A stretch of DNA of 64,000 nucleotides. It comes from Streptomyces sp. NRRL S-455 (GTDB lineage: Bacteria; Actinomycetota; Actinomycetes; Streptomycetales; Streptomycetaceae). A program made the translations under genes and the position numbers. The stretch lies in NCBI RefSeq assembly GCF_000717875.1, contig NZ_JOCT01000007.1, positions 115,292 to 179,291 of the forward strand, read 5' to 3'. Under the pieces are notes generated by a model. It made no database searches and was not told the DNA's origin. It saw only the letters and a list, made by a program, of their open reading frames with translations. Positions 17,660-25,685 of the stretch are shown one piece after another; within the stretch, counting starts at the first letter, position 1; every line of letters starts with the position of its first letter.

Positions 17660-18966
17660 TCCGGAATCCTCACCTTCATACCCTCACGGACGGCGGTGCC
17701 ACTCACTTCCACCCTCCCGTCCGCGAACAGCCCGGTCTTCACCGCCAGGAACGTGCCTTTGGCCGTCTCCAGGCCGTAGCCGCCCTCCGCGAGCGCCACC
17801 AGCGCGGCGACCGGCACCGTGAACACGTCCTCCGCCTTCCGTCCCACGTACTCGACGGTGACGGGCCCGCTCTCCAGCCGCCCCAGGGACTTCTGGTCCT
17901 TGATGGTGACGGTCACCGGCACGGTCGCGGCTCCCTGTCCGGAGCCGCCCTCACCGCCCCCCTCGGGTGCCGTCGCCTCCTTCCCCACCGACGCCACCCG
18001 CCCGTCCACGGACCTGCCGTCGGGCAGCCGTACCCGCACGGCGGTGCCGCGTACGGCCCAGGAGGCGTCGGCGGCCGAGGCGTCGACGACGACCTTCCTG
18101 GCCGAGCCGGTGTAGGTGAGGGTGTTCTCGCCGACGGCGGCGCCGGGCCGGACGCCCGGGTGGCCGATCCGGATCCTGCCGGCCGAGTAGATGACGTCCC
18201 CGACGCCGACCGTGCCGGTCCGGGGCAGTCCGAGCGACTTCTGCCAGCGCTTGACCGCGTCGGCGGTACGGGCGGTGAACCTCTCGTCCACGGTGAAGCC
18301 GGTGTAGCCGAGCGCGGCCAGGTTGGTCTCGAACTGCAGGACGTCCATGCCCTTCAGCTCCCTGGGAGCGGCGGCCCGGGTGTCGCCCTCTCCGCCACCG
18401 CCGCCTCCCGCCGCCGGCGCCCCGGAAGGAGCGGCGCTCTTGCCGCCGGCGGCACCCGACTCCTGCCCGGCCTGCTGACCGCCTCCCTGCCGACCGTCCG
18501 CCTGGCCGCTTTCCTGGCCGCTCTCCTGCCCCTGCCCGGACGCGGGGACGGCCACCCCCAGGTCCCGGTACATGGGCAGCGACCCGTACAACAGCACCAC
18601 CGGCCGGTCGTCGACACGCAGCAACGTGTCACCGCGCTCAGCCGTCGTCCCCGGCTCCGGCAGCCAGGTCACGGTCCCCGTCGCCTTCACCGGAAGCGGT
18701 ATCTCCGTGCCGTATCCCAACCGCCCGTCCACCTGGGTGCGTTCGGTCAGGGTGGCCCGGGTGACCGGGACCAGCGAACCGGCCCGCGGCGGTGCGCTCG
18801 GACCCTCGTCCTGCCCGCCGCCGAGCCCCAGGGCGCCGATCACGGCGACCGCCGCCACGACGACCACGGCCGTGACGATCAGCGCCGTACGCCGCCCCCG
18901 TCTGCCACTCGGCGGCGCCGGAGCCGCGCCGGGCTCGTCATCGACGTGTGTCACCGTCTCCGTCAT
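17656..18966 (-). CDS. Periplasmic-adaptor-like (HlyD/MacA) protein with peptidoglycan-binding domain
   Basis: A 436-residue membrane-anchored adaptor. A signal-anchor helix lies around residues 28-50 after a RRGRRT basic patch. Then come a barrel-sandwich half ([25 protein letters not shown]), a long Gln/Gly/Ser-rich insert (~140-190), a peptidoglycan_binding_1 domain ([43 protein letters not shown]), and C-terminal beta-barrel strands. In Gram-positive bacteria this architecture links a MacB-like transporter to the cell wall. The ATG at 18966 lies 2 bp from the upstream lipoprotein stop. Confidence 0.85.
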   Translation of the reverse strand: MTETVTHVDDEPGAAPAPPSGRRGRRTALIVTAVVVVAAVAVIGALGLGGGQDEGPSAPPRAGSLVPVTRATLTERTQVDGRLGYGTEIPLPVKATGTVTWLPEPGTTAERGDTLLRVDDRPVVLLYGSLPMYRDLGVAVPASGQGQESGQESGQADGRQGGGQQAGQESGAAGGKSAAPSGAPAAGGGGGGEGDTRAAAPRELKGMDVLQFETNLAALGYTGFTVDERFTARTADAVKRWQKSLGLPRTGTVGVGDVIYSAGRIRIGHPGVRPGAAVGENTLTYTGSARKVVVDASAADASWAVRGTAVRVRLPDGRSVDGRVASVGKEATAPEGGGEGGSGQGAATVPVTVTIKDQKSLGRLESGPVTVEYVGRKAEDVFTVPVAALVALAEGGYGLETAKGTFLAVKTGLFADGRVEVSGTAVREGMKVRIPE

Positions 18967-18968
18967 GA

Positions 18969-19553
18969 TCAGCCCTTGCCGGGTCCCGCGTTCTCCGGAA
19001 CGCCGACGATCGGCCCGCAGATCCGGATGGCCCGCTTGGCGCCGGCCGAACTCTGGTCCCATTCCCCCTGGCCGAGCCCGTCGGGACCGGGGTCGGGGAA
19101 GTCGGAGGCGCCGTTCTTCTGCATGCAGTCGGCGTACTCGCGCTTCACCTCGATCTGCTCGGGCGTGAGCTTCTGACTGCCCTTCTCGACGCCCTCGGGA
19201 ACGGCTGTCTGGTACTTGGCGCACTTCTCCGTGGCCGCCCTGAACTTCGGGTCCTTCTTCAGGGCCACCCGGGCGTCGCCGCTGCCGAAGTCGATGTTCC
19301 CCTGCGCGTCCGGGTCCGGCGCGTCGAACCCGTTGTCCCGAAGGCACTTCACATAGACGCGCTGGGCCTTCACATACGCGGCCACCTCGTCGTCGCCGCT
19401 CTGCTCGCCGGACCCGCCGGCCGCCTGGGACGACGCGCCGCCGCTCGCGGCCGTGGGAACCTCCGGTCCGCCGTCGTCACCGCCACAGCCTGTCAGCGCC
19501 AAGGCCGTGATCATGGCCGCTGCCGCCGCCAGCAGTGTCCGATTCGCCCTCAT
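18969..19553 (-). CDS. Secreted lipoprotein with duplicated cysteine motif
   Basis: A 194-residue lipoprotein with signal peptide and lipobox LALTGC near residue 23. After a Gly/Ser linker it has two related segments: YVKCLRDNGFDAPDPD and EYADCMQKNGASDFPDPGPDG. Together with the cysteines of EKCAKY and IRICGP these suggest two disulfides. Such lipoproteins are commonly encoded next to MacB-like transporters with wall-binding adaptors in Streptomyces; the function is unknown. It is the first gene of the operon; ATG follows GGGAGAGCTG. Confidence 0.8.
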   Translation of the reverse strand: MRANRTLLAAAAAMITALALTGCGGDDGGPEVPTAASGGASSQAAGGSGEQSGDDEVAAYVKAQRVYVKCLRDNGFDAPDPDAQGNIDFGSGDARVALKKDPKFRAATEKCAKYQTAVPEGVEKGSQKLTPEQIEVKREYADCMQKNGASDFPDPGPDGLGQGEWDQSSAGAKRAIRICGPIVGVPENAGPGKG

Positions 19554-19645
19554 CAGCTCTCCCGCTCTCCACTCGTACCCGCCCGCCGACCCGGTGGGCA
19601 CGCCGACCGTAGGACGGAACCGATGAAGAACTTTTGAAGAACCTG

Positions 19646-20839
19646 TCAGCCGATCATTCGATCGCCGGATGGCTGGGCGGCCAGCACTGCCGCGAGGCCT
19701 TCTCGCAGATCGTCGACGAAATACCCGGGAACCTCCAGCGACGGAAAATGCCCCCCGCTTTCGGGCGACCTCCATCGGACGATCTGCCGGTACCGCTCCT
19801 GTGCCCAGGGGCGTGGACACTTCTCGATGTCGCGGGGATACATGGTGATCGCTGACGGGACGTCGACCCGGAGTCGCGGGTCGAGCGAGTTGTGGCTCTC
19901 GTAGTAGATGCGGGCCGCCGACGCGCCGCTCCGCGTCAGCCAATACAGGGTGACGTTGTCAAGAATGCGGTCTCTGGAGATCGTCTCGAACGGGCTGTCC
20001 TCGGTGTCCGACCACTCGGCGAACTTGTCGAGGATCCAGGCGAGAAGGCCGACCGGTGAGTCGACGAGCGAGTAGCCGATGGTCTGCGGTCGGGTCGCCT
20101 GCTGCTTCGCGTACGCCGCGCGGTGGCGCCAGAAGTCGCGGGTTTCCTCGGTCCACCTGCGCTCGACCGCCGTCAGCCCGTCCGTCGTCAACCCGGGCGG
20201 CGCCTCCGCGAACGTGGTGTGGATACCGAGAACGTGTTCCGGGAACCTGCCGCCGAGGACCGTGGTGATATTGCCTCCCCAGTCGCCGCCCTGGGCCACG
20301 AACTTGCTGTAGCCGAGCCTTTCCATCAGCTCCACCCATGCGGCCGCGATCTTCTCGGTTCCCCACCCGGTGGCGGTCGGCTTGTCGCTGTAGCCAAAAC
20401 CCGGAAGCGACGGGGCCACGACGTGGAACGCCGGCGCGTCCGCGTCTTTCGGATCCGCCAGCTCGTCCACCACATCGATGAACTCGGCAATGCTGCCCGG
20501 CCAGCCGTGCGTCAAGACCAGGGGAGTGGCATCCGCGCGCGCGGATCGGCGGTGCAGGAAGTGAATTCCCAGACCATCAATGGTCGTACGGAACTGGCCG
20601 ACACGGTTGAGGCGCTCTTCGAACGACCGCCACTTGTACCCGTCGCGCCAGTAGTTCACGACTTCGACGAGGTCGACGAGAGGAACGCCCTGTTCCCAGC
20701 GGCGAGGGCCGGGCGCGGCGCGAGGGACCGTCTCAGCCTCCGGTAGTCGCGCCGCGGCCAGTCGCGCGCGCAGATCGTCGAGGTCGGCGTCAGGTGCGTG
20801 GGCTTCGAATGCTTGCACGTCGCTGGTCGGACGGGGCAT
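19646..20839 (-). CDS. Epoxide hydrolase (EHN family, alpha/beta hydrolase)
   Basis: A 397-residue epoxide hydrolase. The N-terminal EHN region (res 8-115) carries FEAHAPDADLDDLRARLAAARLP and WRSFEERLNRVGQFRTTIDGLGIHFLH. Then follow the oxyanion motif HGWPGS (~111), the nucleophile elbow GGDWGGN with D186, and the catalytic histidine in SGGHFPSLE near residue 370. It should open epoxides to diols in the cytoplasm; the substrate is unknown. The cap domain holds IGYSLVDSPVGLLAWILDKF. It is divergent from a CGNR regulator, and two matching palindromes lie in the shared promoter region. Confidence 0.93.
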   Translation of the reverse strand: MPRPTSDVQAFEAHAPDADLDDLRARLAAARLPEAETVPRAAPGPRRWEQGVPLVDLVEVVNYWRDGYKWRSFEERLNRVGQFRTTIDGLGIHFLHRRSARADATPLVLTHGWPGSIAEFIDVVDELADPKDADAPAFHVVAPSLPGFGYSDKPTATGWGTEKIAAAWVELMERLGYSKFVAQGGDWGGNITTVLGGRFPEHVLGIHTTFAEAPPGLTTDGLTAVERRWTEETRDFWRHRAAYAKQQATRPQTIGYSLVDSPVGLLAWILDKFAEWSDTEDSPFETISRDRILDNVTLYWLTRSGASAARIYYESHNSLDPRLRVDVPSAITMYPRDIEKCPRPWAQERYRQIVRWRSPESGGHFPSLEVPGYFVDDLREGLAAVLAAQPSGDRMIG

Positions 20840-20860
20840 GAGGCCTCCAGGCCATCGCGG

Positions 20861-20877
20861 AACCGGCTATGACGGTT
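20861..20877. promoter_or_regulatory. Candidate operator 1 of the CGNR regulator
   Basis: Palindrome AACCGGCTATGACGGTT, part of a perfect GAACCG-N7-CGGTTC inverted repeat. It shares nearly all positions with a second site 42 bp away. It lies just upstream of the epoxide hydrolase start. Confidence 0.7.
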
Positions 20878-20902
20878 CTAACATGTCATCGCGTCCACGC
20901 AC

Positions 20903-20919
20903 AACCAGCTAAGGTGGTT
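20903..20919. promoter_or_regulatory. Candidate operator 2 of the CGNR regulator
   Basis: Palindrome AACCAGCTAAGGTGGTT (AACCA-N7-TGGTT), matching operator 1 as AACCRGCTAWGRYGGTT. It ends two bases before the ATG of the CGNR gene and covers its ribosome binding site, suggesting autorepression. The centres of the two sites are 42 bp (four helical turns) apart. Confidence 0.7.
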
Positions 20920-20921
20920 CC

Positions 20922-21497
20922 ATGCGTGCTGGGTTCCCTGAGTTCCGCCTCGGTAAGGTGCTGGCGACCAGCTTCACGGCGACTCTGACGGAGCGTCAGG
21001 GCAACGCTGTGGAGCGCATTCCCACGCCGCACCGACTCGTCGACTGGCTGGCGGTGAACGGCCTCGCTGTGGACTCCTGCACCCCTGCCCAGCTCGACCT
21101 CGCTCGGGAACTGAGGGAGTCGATTCACGTCGCCGCGACAGCGGCCGCGCTCCAGGACGCTCTCCCCGCGTCCGCTGTCCAAGTCATCAACGACCGCAGT
21201 GCTCAGGGTCGGGCTGCCGCGATCCTGACGCCCGAGGGCAAGCGGCAATGGCGGCTCAGCTCGGGTTCCCGCGTGGAAGACGCCCTCGGCGTGATCGCCG
21301 CCGATGCGATCAGCGTCATCGCAGGCGAACGCGACGGAAGACTGGCCTTGTGTGCGTCACCGACCTGCCGAGCCGCCTTCTTCGACACCAGCCGGAGTCG
21401 CACCCGCAGGTGGTGCGAAATGAACACGTGCGGGAATCGTGAGAAGAAGGCGCGCTTCAATGCCAACCAGCGCGAACACCCCGGATCAGCGGAGTGA
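20922..21497 (+). CDS. CGNR zinc-finger transcriptional regulator
   Basis: A 191-residue regulator with an N-terminal ABATE-like stress-sensing domain (~15-130), with RLVDWLAVNGL and LRESIHVAATAAA, and a C-terminal CGNR zinc finger: CASPTCRAAFFDTSRSRTRRWCEMNTCGNREK, where four cysteines bind zinc and CGNR closes the motif. Members bind DNA and usually control a neighbouring gene. Here that is most likely the divergent epoxide hydrolase and itself. The ATG is preceded by AAGGTGG within operator 2. Confidence 0.9.
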   Translation: MRAGFPEFRLGKVLATSFTATLTERQGNAVERIPTPHRLVDWLAVNGLAVDSCTPAQLDLARELRESIHVAATAAALQDALPASAVQVINDRSAQGRAAAILTPEGKRQWRLSSGSRVEDALGVIAADAISVIAGERDGRLALCASPTCRAAFFDTSRSRTRRWCEMNTCGNREKKARFNANQREHPGSAE

Positions 21498-21535
21498 CCG
21501 TTACCGAGAGCCATCGTGGCGGGGACGCGGACAGC

Positions 21536-21565
21536 CCAGTGGCCCGGCCGTGGCCGGGCCACTGG
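21536..21565. terminator. Strong bidirectional terminator hairpin
   Basis: Perfect 14-bp inverted repeat (CCAGTGGCCCGGCC and its complement) with a 2-nt GT loop, centred between the stop codons of the CGNR gene and the convergent TIG-repeat gene. No T-tract, as usual for Streptomyces. Confidence 0.85.
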
Positions 21566-21576
21566 ACCGCGCGGTG

Positions 21577-22398
21577 TCACTGGTAGGTGAAGCCACCGGT
21601 GACGTTGGCGCTGCCCGAGGGAGTGGTCACCTGGACGGCGACGTTGCCGGCGGCTCCCGGAGGAGTCAGTCCGACGAGCAGGGTGCCGTTGGCGGTGACG
21701 ATGACGTTGGTCGCCGGGGTGCCGCCGAAGGTGACGCCGGCACCGGTCAGGTTCGAACCGGTGATCACGAACGGGGTCCCACCGGCGGCCGGTCCGGTCA
21801 CCGGGGTGATGGCCGTCACGGTCGGCGGGGCCGGCGCGACGTAGGTGAAGCCGCCGGGGACGGTCGCGCTGCCCGAGGGAGTGGTCACCTGGACGGTGGC
21901 GTTGCCGGCGGCTCCCGCGGGAGTCAGACCGGTCACCAGGACTCCGCCGATCACGTTGACGTTGGTTGCCGGGACACCGTTGAAGGTGACCGAGGCGCCG
22001 GTCAGGTTGGCGCCGACGATCGTGAACGGCGTACCGCCGGTGGTCGGTCCGGTCGACGGCGCGATGGCGATGACCGTGGGCGGCGGGGGCACCGGAGGCG
22101 CGACGTAGGTGTAGGTCGCCGGAGCGCTGGTCCCCGCGGGGGTGGTGACGACCACGGGGACGCTGCCCGCCGCGTGCGCCGGTGCCAGGACGGCGAGCAG
22201 GAGGCCGGACGGGTCCTGCGCGAGGATCGTGGCCGGGGTCCCGCCGAAGGTGACGGACGTCGCCCCGCTGAGGTTGAAGCCGAGGAGCAGGACGAGGTTG
22301 CCTCCCGTGGTGGGCCCGGAGGCCGGCAGGACGGCGAAGAGCGTCGGCTGCGTCGGGATGGGGGGCAGGATCAGGCCTGGGAGCAGGTTCACGGACAT
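21577..22398 (-). CDS. IPT/TIG-repeat protein
   Basis: A 273-residue protein made of three IPT/TIG immunoglobulin-like repeats of about 85 residues. Each begins with a P..GP.TGG-type turn (ASGPTTGGN, STGPTTGGT, VTGPAAGGT), continues through VTFGGTPAT-like strands and ends in a P(A/S)G...TYTYV or GGFTYV strand. It has no recognisable signal peptide or anchor (MSVNLLPGLILPPIPTQP), although such repeats are mostly extracellular. The function is unknown; surface adhesion is one possibility. The three repeats are similar at DNA level too. ATG after GAGGAG. Confidence 0.82.
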   Translation of the reverse strand: MSVNLLPGLILPPIPTQPTLFAVLPASGPTTGGNLVLLLGFNLSGATSVTFGGTPATILAQDPSGLLLAVLAPAHAAGSVPVVVTTPAGTSAPATYTYVAPPVPPPPTVIAIAPSTGPTTGGTPFTIVGANLTGASVTFNGVPATNVNVIGGVLVTGLTPAGAAGNATVQVTTPSGSATVPGGFTYVAPAPPTVTAITPVTGPAAGGTPFVITGSNLTGAGVTFGGTPATNVIVTANGTLLVGLTPPGAAGNVAVQVTTPSGSANVTGGFTYQ

Positions 22399-22989
22399 GG
22401 ACTTCTCCTCCGAACATGAGTCGCTGACGGTGTCCGATGGATGTCCGTCGAGGCGCACACGCGGCCGGAGCCGACCGGTCGGTCCTGGCGGCGGCGACGC
22501 CGCGCACCATGCGGTGTGCTGAAAGACGGCCCACGCCGAGGACGAGTGGTCACTGAGAGGCTTGCGCTCAGTGGAGTCGGTGCTCGGCCGTCGTACGGCC
22601 TGCCTGCTGCCTGGGCGAGGCGGCGTGGAAGAAGCCGGATCAGCTCTTCGGGACAGGCCGGCGGACATCCGGGATATGCACGGTCCGGCGTCGATGGGCG
22701 GCCTGCCGGTACCTCCAGTAGTAGGCGCGAGTTGGCAGCCGGACAAGGGACCCGCACGAACATCACCCGTTCGGTGGAGCGTGTCGCCTTGCTCCGGCGC
22801 ACCGCATGCGCTATGGAACGCGTCGCCATGAGTGTGTCTATGTCTGCAACGTGACCTGGTACAGCTGATCGCATACCGCTCAAGGTTGTCTGGCGGCATC
22901 CTCCACATCCTTCCGCCTCCTGAGCCCACCCTCTCCCTTCGATTACAGTGCTGGGCGTCGTACGTGTGCACGGTCCCTGGGAGGTCAAG
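22399..22989. other. Long intergenic region without a recognisable gene
   Basis: About 590 bases between the divergent starts of the TIG-repeat and ADP-ribosylglycohydrolase-like genes. Open frames here translate to Arg/Ser-rich sequence without family resemblance. The 22800-22950 part is lower in GC than its surroundings and probably carries promoters. I see no repeat, tRNA or clear operator. Confidence 0.5.
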
Positions 22990-24108
22990 GTGGGTGCGAC
23001 TGCCGGTGCCATCTGGGGGCGTACGGAGCAGCAGGACTTTCGTAGCCGGGTGCGCGGGACGTTGCTCGGTGTGGCCGTCGGGGACGCGCTGGGCGCGCCC
23101 GTCGACGGGCTGGGGATCGACGAGATACGGGAGGCGCACGGCGCGGAGGGGCTCGTGGATCTCGCTCCCGCCTACGGGAGACGTGGTGCCGTCACTCATC
23201 TCACCCAGCTCAGCCTGTTCTCCGTCGACGGGCTGATACGCGCCCAGGTGCGGCGCGACACCGGCGCCTGGCATCCGCCCACCGATCTGCACCGGGCGTA
23301 CCGCCGCTGGGCCGCCACCCAGCGGGACTGGGGGCCCGACCTGCGGCGCAAGGACGACGGGTGGCTCGCGCGGGAGGAGTGGCTGTACGCGCGGCGGGAT
23401 CCCAGTCGCGTACTGCTGCTGGGGCTCGGGGACGAGACCATGGGGACCCCCGACGCGCCCAAGAACCCCGGGGAGCTCGGGCCGGAGGCCGCCGCCCGGT
23501 CCGCTCCGTTCGGGCTGCTCGTGGGATGGGAGCCGCAGCTCGTCGCCCAGCTCGCGGTGGAGTGCGCGGCGCAGACCCATGGGCATCCCACGGCCTGTAT
23601 CGCGGCCGGCGCGTACGCCGTGATCGTGCATGCGCTGGCGCTCGGGGAGAGCCTTGACGGTGCCGTGCAGCGAGCGTTCGCGCTGCTCGCTGCCTGGCCC
23701 GGTCACCAGCCCGTGGCGGAGGCCCTCCAGCAGGCGCTGGGTGCCGTGCGGCAGGGCATGCCCGGGCCGGAGCGCGTGGCGGAGCTGTGCGGGGACGGCA
23801 CGGCGGAGAGGCTCGTCGGTGCCGCCGTGTACTGCGTCCTCGTCGCCGCCGACGTCCGGCACGGGCTGTGTCTCGCCGTCAACCACGACGGGCCGTCCGC
23901 CGCCACCGGCGCGCTGACGGGCGGCCTGCTCGGCGCCCTGCACGGCGAGACGGCCCTCCCCCCGGCCTGGCTGGCCGAACTGGAGGGCCGCCCCACGATG
24001 CTGGAGCTGGCCGACGACTTCGCCATGGAGATGACCCAGGGCCCGTCCCTGCACGGCCCGGCCGGCTCCTCACCGGGCTGGCTGGCGCGGTACCCCCGCG
24101 GCCTTTAG
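22990..24108 (+). CDS. ADP-ribosylglycohydrolase homologue with altered metal site
   Basis: A 372-residue DraG/ARH-like all-helical protein. Family features are FRSRVRGTLLGVAVGDALGAPVDGL at the N-terminus, SLFSVDGLIRA, the HGHPTACIAAGAYAVIVHAL helix and NHDGPSAATGALTGGLLGALHG at the C-terminus. The canonical Mg ligands TDDT and GDSDST are replaced: residues 69-72 read THLT and the C-terminal motif reads GPSAATG. It probably does not hydrolyse ADP-ribose by the usual di-magnesium mechanism. The GTG at 22990 is chosen because GGGAGG lies 5 bases upstream; an earlier GTG (22948) lacks a site. Confidence 0.82.
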   Translation: MGATAGAIWGRTEQQDFRSRVRGTLLGVAVGDALGAPVDGLGIDEIREAHGAEGLVDLAPAYGRRGAVTHLTQLSLFSVDGLIRAQVRRDTGAWHPPTDLHRAYRRWAATQRDWGPDLRRKDDGWLAREEWLYARRDPSRVLLLGLGDETMGTPDAPKNPGELGPEAAARSAPFGLLVGWEPQLVAQLAVECAAQTHGHPTACIAAGAYAVIVHALALGESLDGAVQRAFALLAAWPGHQPVAEALQQALGAVRQGMPGPERVAELCGDGTAERLVGAAVYCVLVAADVRHGLCLAVNHDGPSAATGALTGGLLGALHGETALPPAWLAELEGRPTMLELADDFAMEMTQGPSLHGPAGSSPGWLARYPRGL

Positions 24109-24292
24109 CCGACCCATCTCTTCAGGCCCCCCGGGCCGCTCCCACTGCTCACTGTCTTGGCATGGCTGCGTCACCGTGCGGCGGCCGCCCCGTCACCTTC
24201 GGCGCTCAGGATCTGCACGGCCCGACGCGGGGATCACCTCCCCGGCATCGCCCCACCGGGTCTCGTCCGTTCATCCTCTTCGTGGAGGCACT

Positions 24293-25594
24293 GTGCGCAA
24301 GCTGCGCGGGACACAGACGGCCGCGATCGTCGCGGCCCTGACGGCCGTGGCGGTCCTGCCCACCTCGGCCCAGGCCGTCGACTCCGGGCTTCCGGGGCTG
24401 ACCGCCACCACCGAGACCCCGGCGCTGTACGGCGACGACGCAGGGGGCAACGCCGACGCCGACGACCCGGCGATCTGGCGCAACACCGCCGACCCCGACG
24501 CCAGCCTGGTGATCTCCACCGCCAAGGAAGGCGGCCTGCGCGTGTACGACCTGGCCGGCAAGGAGGTGCAGTCGATCCCGGCGCCGCCCGCGCCCACGCC
24601 CGACGACAAGCCGGGCCGCTTCAACAACGTGGACCTGGTGTCCGGGTTCCCGCTGCCGACCGGCCGCGCCGATGTCGCCGTCGTCACCGACCGGGGCCGC
24701 GACCACCTGCGGATCTACCGCATCACCCCGGGCGCCGCACGGCCGCTGACGGACATCACCGACCCGAACGCCCCGCTGGTCTTCTCCAAGACCCTGGACG
24801 AGGTCAACGACCAGACGACGCCCTACGGTCTGGCCACCTGGACCGACAAGGCCACCGGCCGCTCCTACGCGGTGGTCAGCCGGCGCAGCCGCACCCGGCT
24901 CGCCCTGCTGGAGCTGAGGACGACCTCCACCGGAGCCGTCACCTACCGGCAGGTGCGCACCTACGACCTGCCCGCCTCCTTCACCCTCCCCGACGGCACG
25001 TCCTGGACTCCCTGCACCGACCCCGGTGATCTCGCGCAGGTCGAGGGCATGGTCGTGGACCCGGTGAACAAGGTGCTCTACGCGGGCCAGGAGGACGTCG
25101 GCATCTGGCGGATGCCCGCCGACCTCGGTGGCAAGCCGAAGCTGATCGACAAGGTGCGGGAGTACGGCGTTCCGGCCACGTACGACGAGGCGACCGAGGA
25201 GTGCGTCACGGGCGCGGACCCCGGCTACGGCGGCACCCACCTGTCCGCCGACGTCGAGGGCCTGACCATCCTCGACGAGGGCTCCGGTGACGGTTACCTG
25301 CTCGCCTCGAGCCAGGGCGACAACACCTTCGCCGCGTACGACCGCGAGGTGTCCGACGACAACGAGTACGAGAGCGGCTTCCGGATCACCGCCGGCACCG
25401 TCGACGGCTCGGAGGAGTGCGACGGCGCCGCCGTGCTGAACGCCCCCCTCGGCTCCCGCTACCCGAACGGCCTGCTCGTGGTGCAGGACGGGCACAACAC
25501 GCCGGACGAGAGGGACGAGGACGGGGAGGTCCGCGACAACACCGACTTCAAGTTCGTCGACCTGGCCAAGGTGACCCGCGCGCTGGACGACTGA
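24293..25594 (+). CDS. Secreted phytase-like beta-propeller protein
   Basis: A 433-residue exported protein with a Sec signal peptide (ending SAQA near residue 28) followed by a six-bladed propeller of the 3-phytase (BPP) type: DADDPAIWRNTADPDASLVISTAKEGGLRVYDLAGKEVQ, then FNNVDL, DLAQVEGMVVDPVNKVLYAGQEDVGIWR, VEGLTILDEGSGDGYLLASSQGDNTFAAYDR and PNGLLVVQDG. These are the family's calcium/phosphate-site motifs. It likely releases phosphate from phytate or similar phosphoesters outside the cell. GTG at 24293 follows GGAGG. A strong terminator follows. Confidence 0.88.
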   Translation: MRKLRGTQTAAIVAALTAVAVLPTSAQAVDSGLPGLTATTETPALYGDDAGGNADADDPAIWRNTADPDASLVISTAKEGGLRVYDLAGKEVQSIPAPPAPTPDDKPGRFNNVDLVSGFPLPTGRADVAVVTDRGRDHLRIYRITPGAARPLTDITDPNAPLVFSKTLDEVNDQTTPYGLATWTDKATGRSYAVVSRRSRTRLALLELRTTSTGAVTYRQVRTYDLPASFTLPDGTSWTPCTDPGDLAQVEGMVVDPVNKVLYAGQEDVGIWRMPADLGGKPKLIDKVREYGVPATYDEATEECVTGADPGYGGTHLSADVEGLTILDEGSGDGYLLASSQGDNTFAAYDREVSDDNEYESGFRITAGTVDGSEECDGAAVLNAPLGSRYPNGLLVVQDGHNTPDERDEDGEVRDNTDFKFVDLAKVTRALDD

Positions 25595-25615
25595 GGCCGC
25601 TTCGCTCCCGTCGGA

Positions 25616-25653
25616 CATGGATGCCTCCGCCTGCTACGGCGGAGGCATCCATG
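25616..25653. terminator. Bidirectional terminator, 16-bp perfect stem
   Basis: Perfect 16-bp inverted repeat (CATGGATGCCTCCGCC and complement) with the 6-nt loop TGCTAC, between the stops of the phytase-like gene and the convergent symporter gene. Confidence 0.88.
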
Positions 25654-25685
25654 CCATGGGGGCCGGCCGGGGATCGGTGATGCGG

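Noticed and set aside
22441..22854. Possible gene in the gap left of the ADP-ribosylglycohydrolase homologue
   Set aside because: The translation is dominated by Arg/Ser/Gly with no recognisable pattern and no ribosome binding site. I treat the region as intergenic.
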